From Musa acuminata AAA Group (Eukaryota > Streptophyta > Magnoliopsida > Zingiberales > Musaceae): a DNA stretch of 64,000 bases. The stretch is taken from NCBI RefSeq assembly GCF_036884655.1, contig NC_088339.1, forward strand, positions 20,283,501-20,347,500. The letters are read 5' to 3'. The notes under the pieces were generated by a model that ran no database searches, was not told where the DNA came from, and worked only from the letters and a program-made list of their open reading frames with translations. A program made the translations under genes and the position numbers. Below, in pieces: positions 1 through 12,765 of the stretch. Each line of letters starts with the position of its first letter. Within the stretch, counting starts at the first letter, position 1.

Positions 1-384
1 AAACTGAAAGGAACTATGATGTGGTATCTTTGTGGGTGATGATGCCATTCCCACACCACTTGCTGCCACCAAAGGTAGCATCTGTGCCAACATCAAAGGT
101 GTGCATCTACTTTTGCGATATGGCCAAATTTCCATGCATTACTTTTATCTTAACCCCTGGGAAAGCATTGCCGATGGTGTGCATCATATATCCCTACTAT
201 ATTCCACAGCCTTTGAGATCATTTTATTTCTTACCTAATTCTGTAAAGATCATGATATGTGGCGAAGGAACAACAGTGGAAGAGACAATTGCAGAACTGA
301 GATGGAATTCTCTCAGCATCATCAGACAGCAGCCATGTCTTCTGTGAAGTTTCAAGACATGTGGATTTGTCTTGAGGGTGGAAA

Positions 385-583
385 TAGCCTAGGAAATATA
401 TTTTGCAATGTAAGAATTATTAACTCCAAAGCAAATCTTTGTGACAAATCTGGACCCAGTTCTTGTCACATGCTCTCTCTCTCTCTCTCTTAACCCTTAA
501 GAGAGAATATTTTGTGATTTATAGCCTAGGAAAGATATTAACTCCAAAGCAAATCTTTGTGACAACTCTGGACCCAGTTCTTG

Positions 584-628
<45 letters not shown>

Positions 629-800
629 GAGAATATTTTGATATTGTCAGGAAGTCCTAGACCCTCCTCTCAGCCTTTCTATGGGAGCTCTCTCTCTCTC
701 TCTCTTAACCCCTAAGAGAATATTTTGCCACTGCAAGGAAGTCATATACCCCTCCTTACCCTCTCTATGGGATCTCTCTCTCTCTCTCTCTCTCTCTCCA
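385..800. repeat. Imperfect tandem repeats with (CT)n microsatellites
   Basis: About three diverged copies of a roughly 110-150 bp unit follow one another. Copies 1 and 2 (about 388-505 and 523-630) share the block running from CCTAGGAAA through the ACTCCAAAGC, TTTGTGAC and GGACCCAGTTCTTG words. Each copy ends in a pure (CT)n run followed by TTAA and AGAGAATATTTTG. The third and fourth segments (about 630-800) keep only the CT run, the AGAGAATATTTTG word and a GGAAGTC word. The array probably arose by local duplication and slippage. No gene is recognised in positions 1-830; short open frames there are not supported. Confidence 0.7.
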
Positions 801-1039
801 TCAGACATTTGTAACTGTAGAACTGCAGAACATCATTATATAATTTTTATATAAATACAAGTGTCAGTATATACATAGCAATTAGCAAGATGAAATATTA
901 TAGCGAAATGGAGGTGGTTTCCTTTCTGTTGCTCTAATCTCTGACAGAACAATTTTGGAGTAAGATCAAGAATATAAGGATACAAAATAAGAAGGATCAA
1001 TACACACGACTCCCTCATAATTTCAATAATTTCTACATC

Positions 1040-1122
1040 AAGAAAGAATGGAATGGAACGAAGAATGAGAAGAGAAAAGAAGTGGAATGAAGAATGAGAA
1101 GAGAAAAGAAGAGAGACTTGTT
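1040..1122. repeat. Short purine-rich tandem duplication
   Basis: A unit of about 29 bp containing GAAGAATGAGAAGAGAAAAG occurs twice in direct succession (about 1059-1080 and 1089-1110) in a purine-rich stretch downstream of the RPS4 coding end. It lies in the 3' flank, possibly the 3' UTR, of that minus-strand gene. Confidence 0.6.
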
Positions 1123-1394
1123 GGCTGGTGCAAAGCTCTGTTGTTTGAAGAATAAAATTCTGAGACATGCAGTAATATTTGCCAGCTTTGAGCAAAATGG
1201 TGAAACTTAAAATAACCCTGCTCATGAAACTACAACCATGACAAACATCTCATTTTCTACTAATCATCCAAAGGGAAATTGGCATGCAAGTAATAAGAAA
1301 AGAAAAAGGGTCCAAATTCGAGTTGTCATGACCATCCCTTTCCGCAGCAAATAACAAACCATAAAACAAAAATTCCGGTGGTCGCAGAGCAGGT

Positions 1395-3760
<2,366 letters not shown>

Positions 3761-3842
3761 TTTTCCGGATCTCGGCCGCCTCGCTTCGCCGCCTCTCGAG
3801 AGAGCTCGGAAGCGCCGCTGAACACCACGAGAAGCCGAGAGG

Positions 3843-3851
3843 AAACCCTAA
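3843..3851 (+). promoter_or_regulatory. Telo-box (AAACCCTAA) upstream of RPS4
   Basis: AAACCCTAA lies about 85 bp upstream of the RPS4 start codon, in a GC-rich leader or proximal promoter. Telo-boxes are a known hallmark of plant ribosomal protein and translation-factor promoters, where they help couple expression to cell growth. The motif is seen directly; its activity here is inferred. Confidence 0.6.
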
Positions 3852-3942
3852 ACAGCTACTTAACAGCTCGATGTGGCCTCCACTCCGGTTCTGGTCCAAT
3901 CCGGTCCGGTCCAACTGAACCATGTTAGACACCAATCCGATG

Positions 3943-3969
3943 TTATTATTATTATTATTATTATTATTT
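3943..3969. repeat. (ATT)n microsatellite
   Basis: A run of about nine TTA/ATT trinucleotides lies just upstream of the RPS4 promoter region. The stretch 3970-4597 beyond it is AT-rich and shows no recognisable gene. Confidence 0.85.
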
Positions 3970-4597
3970 AGTCCTCGGAAATAAACTTGGCACACGTGCT
4001 ACTTTGGTGCGCTATCTACACAGAGTTATCGACACTTTTGACTGTCAACTAATATCGGCTCTTAGTAATATACAAACATCAACTTAGATATCAATCATAC
4101 AATTATATATATGTTAAAATTAAATTTATAGAGGATAAATTAAAAATACCTTTTTTTATTACCATCTGAATTTGGACAGCGTCAAAATTCTAAGTAGGAA
4201 TTCCAAGGAGACTTTTAAGAGTTGAAAATTTTCAAAAATAATAAATATAAAATAAGCATGAAAAATACCTCAACCCAACACAAAGAATGTCACCAACCTT
4301 CTGCAATTTCATGCATTTCTTAATGAATTTAAGAGTTAATGACAACAAGACTTAACCTTAATTTGTTTCACCAAATGGCCTCGAATGGGTTTGGAAGATG
4401 TTAAAGCATTAAATATCACCCGGTAAGAAAAGGCACAACATGATTAGCATAAATATTTACACACATTTGTGAGAGCTAAGCTTTGGCATCAGCATGAAAT
4501 CAATGGAGCAAGGAGAAATAACAGAACACACAGAATCAAAACTTACTGTCTTGAAAGTGTGACAACAAGACAATATTTATTGTCGATGGTATGAATA

Positions 4598-4919
4598 TGT
4601 TCCAAGGAGATCTATATATATATTATAATTAGATAATTCTATTTGATTAGCATTAATGTTTTTTATTACATGATCCTATATGATATAATATATTATATAT
4701 TTAATTAGATTTGATTAGAATTTCTTAAAAATCTTTCATGTAAGATATTTTCTTAATTACTTATCCCGAACTCTCTTCTCTTGTCTATAAATAAATAAGA
4801 CCTCTTAGGAACTTAATAGGTGATGTTAAGTTATACGTTGAGAGATTACATATCTTCTCACGTCTCTCCTTATAGTGATCCTATGAAAAATAAGAAAATA
4901 TGGGTTAGTTCTCCTAACA
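4598..4919 (+). mobile_element. Possible solo LTR (about 322 bp)
   Basis: The segment begins TGTTCCAAGGAGA and ends TTCTCCTAACA, so it has TG...CA ends with short inverted complementarity, as LTRs do. A TATA-like CTATAAATAAATA sits at about 4787 and is followed by a CT-rich stretch resembling an LTR R/U5 region. Flanking bases share only AATA (4594-4597 and 4920-4923), so the target duplication is weak. No primer-binding site follows. It could instead be ordinary AT-rich sequence with chance ends. Confidence 0.35.
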
Positions 4920-5588
4920 AATAAACATTATTATTTCTTTCAAATCTGACGATAGTATATTTGCCTATCATATAAAGATTTTTTTAATAATATTAAAAAG
5001 TTTGCTATCATAATCTTTGATATATCATTATTTGATTTCAATTTCTGATATTAATATTTTTCATAAAATATTATAATTATAGTTTTTATATTTACAATTA
5101 ATATGGAGTCATGTTTTAAAATCAAATATCTTTGATCATAAAAGTATATCAGATATATTTTGTATTTAGATCTATTTAATAGCATCATTCACTTATGAAA
5201 AAAGTGTTATTTGATTTTGACTGTACGATGCTTGTCTATCTTATCTTTGAAATTATTCCTTAGTATTCCTCACCTGCTTGTAACATGGATGAAATTACGT
5301 TAGAAGTATGTTGCCTGTATTTATTTGACGGGCTACTATCAATAGCTTACCGTCGACAGAAGCACTATTGAGGGTAGTTTGTCATCGTGGGCAACAATTA
5401 CCTTGGGTGGTGTTGATGTAGGTGGTGCTGCACACAATGATGGTGCAATAATGTCAACTACATGTGGTAGCACAAGAAGTGTTATTGTCGGTTGCTACAG
5501 AGGGAAGTGATGGCGTTACGTGTGGCGATAGCTACCATGGGCAACAACTGTATTAGGCGATATCATTGCTACATGTGGTGGCATAACA
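4920..5588. other. AT-rich then GGTGG-rich segment without a recognisable gene
   Basis: 4920-5260 is AT-rich with no coding signal. 5330-5588 changes composition to short repeated words (GGTGGTG, ATGTGGTGG, GGGCAACAA) that recall the low-complexity leaders of the nearby copia elements. It ends exactly at the LTR terminus at 5589. It may be a decayed leader of another copy, but no primer-binding site is visible next to the LTR end. Confidence 0.3.
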
Positions 5589-6418
5589 TGTAGGGAAATC
5601 TAGGGGCGACATTACATGTGCAACGGAAGAATAGAAAACAAAATTCTCATATTTCCCAAAAAAGTGTTCGTCGTCGTGTGAAGATTGATATACAAAATCC
5701 ACAAAATCAAAAACTACGTATATAAAATATTATATTTTACCTAGGGAGATCGTATATCCTTGAATCCCTACAGATCTGTAAGAGAGGATAAAGGAGGTCA
5801 AGCATCCTCCTCTCTAGCGGTGATCCACACAGCAAGGTTGCGACAATGTTCCACACTTGCTATCTAAGGAGGAAAAGGGGAGAGGAGAATAGGAGGTGGC
5901 AACCAAGAAAACCTCTAACCTATGGGTGTTTGGTTCCCTCCTATTTATAGATGCCTCCTGTTAATTTAACCCTAATCGATCATGCCTTATTGAGTATTAG
6001 ATCTCTATCTAACTACCCAAGCCTCTTAGATTAGTAGATCTCTATCCAATAATCTCTCATTGGTTCTTTTTGGATCTCATCTATAGGATCCAATAATTCA
6101 TGGGCTTATTGTATATCCAATAAGATATGGGCTCCGACGGATATCTCATATTTGAACCTCTCCTCATCGCAATGCCTACCATCTGTGTATGATCCTCTAG
6201 GCCCAATATCAAGTTGGTCGTGAGTCATACTTGTCAAAACTCCTTTTGTTTCAATGAATTATTATCTTTCAAATAATTCACTCGATTCATCAACTGTAGA
6301 CGTACTAGGCCACTACGCTGCAATCCCTAGATGACACAAGGGAATCCGATAGATATATCTAATATTTATTTTTATATTCTTCCATTGTGTATGTGATGCC
6401 CCATAAGATTTCCCTACA
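5589..6418 (-). mobile_element. Copia LTR remnant joined to an inverted LTR end
   Basis: From 5589 to about 6352 the sequence is colinear with the plus-strand reading of the 1.5-kb LTRs of element B, including the minus-strand TATA box (CTATTTATAG at 5941-5950) and the conserved blocks around CCTAGGGAGATCGTATATCC and CCTCTCTAGCGGTGATCCACAC. It is therefore an LTR in minus orientation. From about 6370 to 6418 the sequence is the inverted copy of its own left end, finishing ATTTCCCTACA and followed directly by a plus-strand primer-binding site. Ends 5589-5638 and 6370-6418 form imperfect inverted repeats. The roughly 600 bp of LTR start found in B is absent. This is a rearranged LTR pair, not a normal LTR. 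Confidence 0.75.
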
Positions 6419-6419
6419 G

Positions 6420-6431
6420 TGGTATCAGAGC
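6420..6431 (+). promoter_or_regulatory. Primer-binding site (initiator-Met tRNA type) of element A
   Basis: TGGTATCAGAGC follows the LTR end CA by one base. This is the standard plant Ty1/copia primer-binding site, complementary to the 3' end of initiator methionine tRNA. It fixes element A as plus-stranded. Confidence 0.9.
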
Positions 6432-6789
6432 TAGGTTGTTCATGCGAAAAATTAGTTTTGAACTGCATGCGTTATGTTTTGGAGAAGCTTTTGACGTTAA
6501 AATTGTTGACGTAAAAGCGAGAAAGGGCAGCAACAGCAGCAGCTATTGCTGCCCTTGCAAATGGCAGCTTGCTGCCATCTGCGTGTGTGCAATCGCCTGC
6601 AGCAGTAGCCACAGGTAAGCCGCCTATGCGTGCGGCCGACAACTACTGGCACTGCACCTGTGAGTAGTCCATGCAGGCGATTGCCCTTGCGGGTGCTACG
6701 CTCGCGAGCAATGCCGCCTGTAAGGGTGGTAGTGCCGGGGCGCCCGCCCGTCGAGGCTCCCAATCACATGAGCAACGTCGCCCGCAGGC

Positions 6790-7252
6790 TGTCACGATCC
6801 GTGTCTAATGAGCCAACTGGTCAATAACTCCATTTTGGTCCTTCAACCACGGACCAAAATGCTTAAGCGAGAGTTAACGTAGTACACTCATCAACCCCTT
6901 ATAAGCTAATCATACACATTGCCCACTTCCGATGTGGGACTAATGGGATGTTACATTATCTGCATGTGAGGATTAACTCAGTGGTGGCTCCACGCTGTGA
7001 TGAGTTCTCTGACTCCATCCATGGGTAGCCCTTACCTACTAAGCCCTCTCACCCTGCCCAAATTCTGGGTTGGCTTTGATACCAAATGTCACGACCCGAG
7101 TCTGATGAGCCAACTGGCCAATAACTCCATTTTGGTCCTTCAACCACGGACCAAAATGCTTAAGCGGGAGTTAACATAGTACACTCATTAGCCCCTTATA
7201 AGCTAATCATACACATTGCCCACTTCCGATGTGGGACTAATGGGATGTTACA
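6790..7252 (-). mobile_element. Complete TRIM (terminal-repeat retrotransposon in miniature)
   Basis: Two 166-bp direct repeats (6790-6955 and 7087-7252) start TGTCACGA and end GGGATGTTACA, around a 131-bp non-coding interior. Read on the minus strand, the right repeat is the 5' LTR and is followed by TTTGGTATCAAAGCC (7072-7086), a methionine-tRNA primer-binding site with one change from the usual TGGTATCAGAGC. The element is flanked by a perfect 5-bp duplication CAGGC (6785-6789 and 7253-7257). It codes for nothing and depended on enzymes made elsewhere. A polypurine tract at the left repeat is not obvious. It is inserted in the leader of element A. Confidence 0.9.
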
Positions 7253-7298
7253 CAGGCACCGCGCTTGCTGGCATAGTGCCACCCACAAGGGTGATCGT

Positions 7299-8797
7299 TG
7301 TTGGGAAATCCTTGGGGGTGACATCATATGCGCAGCCGAAGAACAAGAAAAACAAAATCCCTGATTCCCAAAGAGATGTTCGTCGTCGTGCGAAGATTGG
7401 TACGCAAAAATCCGCGAAACATGAAACCGCGTATAGAGTAGATTGTGTTACCTAGGGAGATCGTATATCCCTGTTTCATTACAGATCCTTAGGAGAGGGT
7501 GAAGGAGGTCAAGCGTCCTCCTCTCTAGCGGTGATCCACACAGCAGGGTTACGACGACGCTCATCAAAACTCCAGACCTACTCTGAGGTGGAGATGGAGA
7601 GGAGAATAGGAAAAGACAAACAAAAGCTCTCTTGCCCATGGGGCTCTGAATCCCTCCTATTTATAGAGGTCCCCTGTCAAACCCTAATGGGTCCTCCCCT
7701 AGTGGGTATTGGATCTGCATCCAATAAGACAAGGGCTTCGTCGGATATCTCATATTCGAACCTCTATTTATCGTAATGCCTACCATATGTGTGTGACCCT
7801 CTAGGCCCAATATCGTTCTGGCCGTGAGTCATACCTGTCAGAACTCTTTCTAACTCAGTGAATTATTATCTCTGTAATAATTCACTCGACTCATCGACTA
7901 CGGACGTACTAGGCCACTACGCCGTAGTTCCCAGACGATACAGGGGAATCCAATCCATTGGACCTGTCTGTCCTCAGTTACCGTGTACCTATAGTCCCTC
8001 ATCCATCTAATATACCAGAGACCGTATATCGAGCATGGTGTTATCAAACCCACACGGTTTCTTCTCGAGTCTCGCTCTAATCGGATTCTCCTGGAGAACT
8101 CTTTCTCTCTCAACCCGAATGACCCTGACCAGGGATTTGTCTGAGCAAGAACACATGGGATATTCCTCTCATGACGTCGAGAGTGGATGATCCTCTATCG
8201 ACACTCAATAGCCCTCGTAAGGTCGACTATCACTCCTAATGACTAGCTGTACTAGATCTGGGACAGCCAAACCTATAAGTCTGGTATCAAAGAGTAGAGC
8301 ACTCATACAGGACATCCTTGGTGTCTCAAGTCTAAGGACCAGATACACCACTAGGACTACGGAATCGCTGTCTGACAATAAGGCATCATAAACCATCCAG
8401 CATTCCGTAAGCGGATCAATCAGTGAACTCATTCTCCAATTAGCAACTGTATTGTATCCCTAGTGTCCCCACACAAGCAGCTATGAGACCAGCTGCATCC
8501 ATCATATGGACGGGTATACAGCACACCAGTGTGTCTAGTTATCACGATATCCTTCTCGAGTAACCTATGACCGGGATTATTTAGGATATGTGTTTAAAGG
8601 TGAATCGATCTCACTATCGTGATCTCATCACGATCCGATTCCCATTGCACAAATCCAAGGACATCACAATATATGTATGCATTTATGCAATAGTTATAAA
8701 GTGATATATGCCAAAATATAATACGCAAAAAGATTCTATATTAAGTCACACGTGCCATCACTCACGTGATTGGCTTGCTGGGCACCTATGACTAGCA
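7299..8797 (-). repeat. 3' LTR of element B
   Basis: 1499 bp, TG...CA ends (on the minus strand it starts TGCTAGTCATAGGTG and ends GGATTTCCCAACA). A TATA box lies on the minus strand at 7657-7666 (CTATTTATAG in the plus reading). The purine stretch AAGTGGAAAA abuts its start and serves as the polypurine tract. Short open frames inside it are not genes. Confidence 0.92.
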
Positions 8798-8811
8798 ATT
8801 TTCCACTTGAC

Positions 8812-9345
8812 CTAAAGCCAATCACCTATGTGTCTGATTCCCATCAGACCCCTGTGATGCTCAAAACAAATATGAGACAACGGCTTTGTTAGTGGATCTG
8901 CAATGTTATCTTCGGATGGAACTCTTTCCACTACTACATCTCCTCGGGTCACGATATCTCTGATAAGGTAGAACTTCCTCAGAACATGCTTAGATTTCTG
9001 ATGAGACATAGGTTCCTTTGCTTGAGCAATCGCCCCGTTGTTGCAATATAGGGAGATCGGCTCTTCGCTACCCGGCACGACTCCCAAATTTGTGATGAAC
9101 TTCTTCACCCAAACTCCCTCCTTTGCTGCATCTGATACAGCAATGTACTCCGCCTCTGTGGTCGAGTCAGCAGTGGTATCTTGCTTGGAACTCTTCCAGC
9201 ACACTGCTCCTCCATTCAAGGTGTACACATACCCTGAATTCAACTTGCTATCATCGACATCAGACTGAAAACTTGAGTCAGTGTAGCCTTCAACCTTAAG
9301 GATATTACCTCTATATACTAGTAAAAGATCCTTAGTCCTTCTCAA
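8812..9345 (-). pseudogene. Element B RNase H domain (copia)
   Basis: A 177-residue frame covers the RNase H domain: GYTDSSFQSD near the start (first catalytic Asp), then STTEAEYIAVSDAAKE (catalytic Glu), then LYCNNGAIAQAKEP, and SKHVLRKFYLIRD and ADPLTKPL at the end. The usual Asp before the Asn of the CDN motif is absent (CNN is read). The frame is separated from the RT frame by a TAG stop near 9372 where related elements have Trp. It degraded the RNA strand during reverse transcription in the cytoplasmic particle and is now inactive. Confidence 0.85.
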
Positions 9346-9372
9346 GTACTTAAGGATACACTTTACTGCTTT

Positions 9373-10053
9373 CTAGTGCTCCAAGCCTGGATCCGCCTGA
9401 TACCTGCTCTTGACACTCAGAGCATGCGCTATATCAGGCCTAGTACATAGCATGGCATACATGATAGACCCTATTGCTGAGGCATAAGGTATCATATCCA
9501 TGTTCGCCCTTTCTTCTGGAGTCTTTGGGGACATACTCGTAGAAAGCGATATCCCATGTCTCATCGGTATGAGACCTCTCTTGGAATTTTCCATGCCAAA
9601 CCTTTTGATAATGGTTTCTATGTACCTGGACTGGGACAAGCCAAGCATCCTCTTGGATCTATCTTTATAGATTCTAATCCCCAAAATATAGGATGCTTCC
9701 CCTAAGTCCTTCATGGAGAAGTGTCTAGATAACCAAGTCTTTACTGTGGATAGCATTCCGACGTCATTCCCAGTGATCATGATGTCATTCACATATAACA
9801 CCAAAAAGGTGATAGCGCTCCCACTTACCTTTCTGTATACACAAGGCTCATCTTCGTTCTTAACAAAGTCATAAGATCTGATTGCCTCATCAAATCTTAT
9901 ATTCCAACTTCGGGAAGCTTGCTTTAATCCATAAATGGATCTAAGCAACCTACACACCTTATCTGGATAGTTCTTGGACACGTATCCCTCAGGTTGCATC
10001 ATATACACCTCCTCCTCGAGGTTCTCATTGAGGAATACGGTTTTCACATCCAT
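9373..10053 (-). pseudogene. Element B reverse transcriptase, C-terminal half
   Basis: A 226-residue frame with MDVKTVFLNENLEEEVYM, YGLKQASRSWN, the catalytic box read as LYVNDIMI, and SIMYAMLCTRPDIAHALS near the end. Copia reverse transcriptases have YVDD; here the first Asp of the pair is Asn, removing a metal-binding residue. The frame is cut from upstream by a TGA at 10054-10056 and from downstream by a TAG near 9372. It is therefore a defective polymerase even apart from the stops. Confidence 0.88.
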
Positions 10054-10056
10054 CTG

Positions 10057-10914
10057 TCAGATCTCATAATCATAGTGTGCTGCAATAGCCAATAGAATTA
10101 TGATGGATTTTAGCATTGCTACGGGTGAGAAGGTTTCGTCATAGTCAACACCTTGCCTTTGACGATACCCCTTAGCCACTAGCCTTGCTTTATAGGTCTC
10201 TACCTTTCCATCTACTCCGATCTTTTTCTTAAAGATCCACTTGCAACCGATGGGTACAATACCTTCGGGCGCATCAACTAGGTTCCAAACCTTATTGGAG
10301 TACATAGAATCCATCTCAGAATTCATGGCTTCTTGCCACTTCCCGGATTCTATACTCATAATAGCCTCCTCGTAGGTCCGAGGATCAATATCCTCTGTAT
10401 CCTCTCCTCTAATATGTCCCACATATCTCTCATGAGGATGGGATACTCTATCAGATCTGCGTAAAGTTGAAACTTGTGTATTAGGTACCTGAACAGACTC
10501 GGGCTGTAGAGTGGTGCTTGAGCTTGGTTCTCCAACCTCGCTCAATTCTATCATTCTCCCATTATCTCCGCCAAGAATGTGTTCCTTCTCAAGGAACACT
10601 GCTCTCTTAGCTACAAAGACCTTTTGGTCCTCGAGATAATAGAAATAATACACACAAGTTTCCTTGGGGTATCCCACAAATTTACATCGCTCTGTCCTTG
10701 ATTCTAACTTATCGGGGTTGTGTCTTTTAACATGTGCAGGGCAGCCCCAAATCTTAACAACCTTAAGATCATGCTTCTTCCCTTTCCATATCTCATATGG
10801 TGTAGACACTACCGACTTAGTTGGAACTCTGTTCAGAAGGTAAGCTGCGGTTTCTAGGGCATATCCCCAGAATAAGATGGGTAGGTCAGCGAAACTCATC
10901 ATGGATCGTACCAT
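10057..10914 (-). pseudogene. Element B integrase C-terminus to RT N-terminus
   Basis: A 285-residue frame starts within the integrase catalytic core (FWGYALETAAYLLNRVP, then TPYEIWKGKKHDLK and WGCPAHVKRH). It runs through the integrase tail and linker and enters reverse transcriptase (AMNSEMDSM, GCKWIFKKKIGVDG, YKARLVAKGYRQ, DYDETFSPVA). It ends in a TGA where the RT normally reads on through Trp. The intervening stretch 10915-11170 continues the integrase core in frame with one TAG (near 11010). Confidence 0.88.
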
Positions 10915-11173
10915 ATCTAATAATGTACGATTTCTCCTTTTAGAGACACCATTGAGCTGAGGTGTATAAGGAGGTGTCCATTGGGATAATATCCCATGGT
11001 CCTTGAGGAACTAAGTGAACTCTGTACTTAAGTACTCATCTCCTCGATCTGATCGAAGAGTTTTGATACTCTTTCCAATCTGATTTTCCACCTCATTCTT
11101 ATACTCTCTGAATTTCTCAAAGGCCTCGGACTTATACTTCATTAAGTACACATATCCATACCTTGAGAAATCA

Positions 11174-11917
11174 TCAGTAAATGTAATGAAGTAGGAGTAA
11201 CCTCCAATGGCATGAGTTGATGAGTTCTAACAACTCAGTATGTATGAGTTGATGAGTTGATAAGTAACCTCCACATACATCACTATGTATGAGTTCCAAT
11301 AACTCAGTGGCTCTCTCTCCAGTTCCACTAAATAGAGAGTTGGTCAGTTTTCCACGAATGCAAGGCTCACAAGTTGCATATGACACATAGTCGAATGGAT
11401 CTAGATATCCATCATTTAGCAACTTTTGAATCCTTCTTTCATGGATGTGACCTAGCCTACAATGCCACAGGTATGCACTGTTCAACTCATCTCGTTTCCT
11501 TTTGGACACATTTACATTCATGATATGTGGAGTGGTGTCTAATATAAATAAACCATTATGCAATGTTCCTTTCATGATGATCTTATCATTTAATAATATC
11601 GAACAACCATTGTTCTCAAAAACAAATTTATATCCACTAACTGTTAAACATGAAATGGAGATAATGTTTTTGATAATAGAAGGAACAAAATAACATGCAT
11701 CTAATGCAATAAAAGCTCCACTAGGCAGATGTAGGGCGACCTCGCCAACAGCTACTACAGCAACTTTTGCTCCATTACCCATCTTGAGGTCCATCTCGCC
11801 TCTCTCTAGTCTCCTAGGCCTTGCTAGAACCTGCAACGAATTGCATATATGATAAGCACTACCGGTATCCAATACCCATATGTTATCATAAGAGTCTGAC
11901 AAATGGAAACTGATCAT
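11174..11917 (-). pseudogene. Element B protease and integrase N-terminus
   Basis: A 247-residue frame. The aspartic protease active site is read as VLDTGSAYHIC near residue 16, and the pre-integrase zinc-binding region HCRLGHIHERR...CEPCIRGK follows at residues about 150-190. After LIHSDVCG the frame leaves the expected integrase sequence at about 11220-11290, where a short duplicated segment (GATGAGTT words) interrupts it. The protease matures the polyprotein and the integrase inserts the DNA copy; both are broken here. Confidence 0.85.
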
Positions 11918-12765
11918 GAATGTACCTGAAGCTTCATCAAGCTTTTGTTTCGCCCTTTCTGCAAGGTACTCTTTGCAGTTTCTCTTCCAGTGCCCATCTT
12001 TACCATAGTGGAAGCACTGGCCTTTGTCCTTTGCTGGGTCTTTCTTAGCAACCTTTGCTTTACCTGGTTTGACCTTGCCCTTTCCCTTCTTAAGGGACCT
12101 TTCTGCTTTCCTTTTCCTTTTGGTCTCACCATTGCAGAGAACTGGCTTATCTTTCTTGATAGTATCTCTGCCTCCCTCAACATATTAAGAAGCTTTGGGA
12201 GAGTCACTTCAAGCTTGTTCATATTAAAATTCATTATGAACTGTGAAAAGGAATCTGGTAGGGACCGAAGCACAATGTCCACACACAAGTTATCCTCTAG
12301 GACCATTCCTAGACCTGTGAGTTTCTCTATCCACTCAATCATCTTTAGGACATGGTTCTGAACCGGTGTCCCCTCAGTCATCCTAGCGCGGAAGAGGCTC
12401 TTAGATATCTCATATCGCTGAGTCCTTCCCTGTTCTTCAAACAATTTGCGGACATGTAGGAGAATGGATCTGGCATCCATCTTTTCATGTTGTCTCTGTA
12501 ACTCAGGAGTCATAGAGCCCAACATATAGCACTGAGCAAGAGTGGAGTCATCAATGTACTTCACGTAGCGAGCGATCTCATCCTCGTTTGCCCCTTCTTC
12601 GGGCGCAGGCATCACTGTATCAAGGACGTACATGATTTTCTCCGCTGTGAGAATAATTCTCAAGTTACGGAGCCAATCCGTATAATTTGGACCAATGAGG
12701 CGGTTGACATCAAGTATGCCACGTAAGGGATTTGAAAGCGACATTTTCTGAAAATAAAGATGCAA
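11914..12765 (-). pseudogene. Element B gag (UBN2-type), frameshifted
   Basis: The gag frame opens at an ATG at 12741-12743 (MSLSNPLRGILDVNRLIG), with an earlier in-frame ATG at 12765. It shows GPNYTDWLRNLRIIL, YIDDSTLAQCYMLGSM, FEEQGRTQRYEISKSLF and MIEWIEKLTGLGM. A one-base shift at about 12160-12180 moves the Lys-rich tail and zinc knuckle into another frame. The knuckle, read in that frame, is [14 protein letters not shown], with Tyr where most gag knuckles have the second Cys. Gag forms the virus-like particle that packages the transcript. Confidence 0.87.

Noticed and set aside
7898..8432. Open frames of 71-81 codons that recur in each 1.5-kb LTR (also near 15.1, 16.6 and 16.9 kb)
   Set aside because: They lie inside LTRs, are shadows repeated only because the LTR is repeated, and show no known domain.
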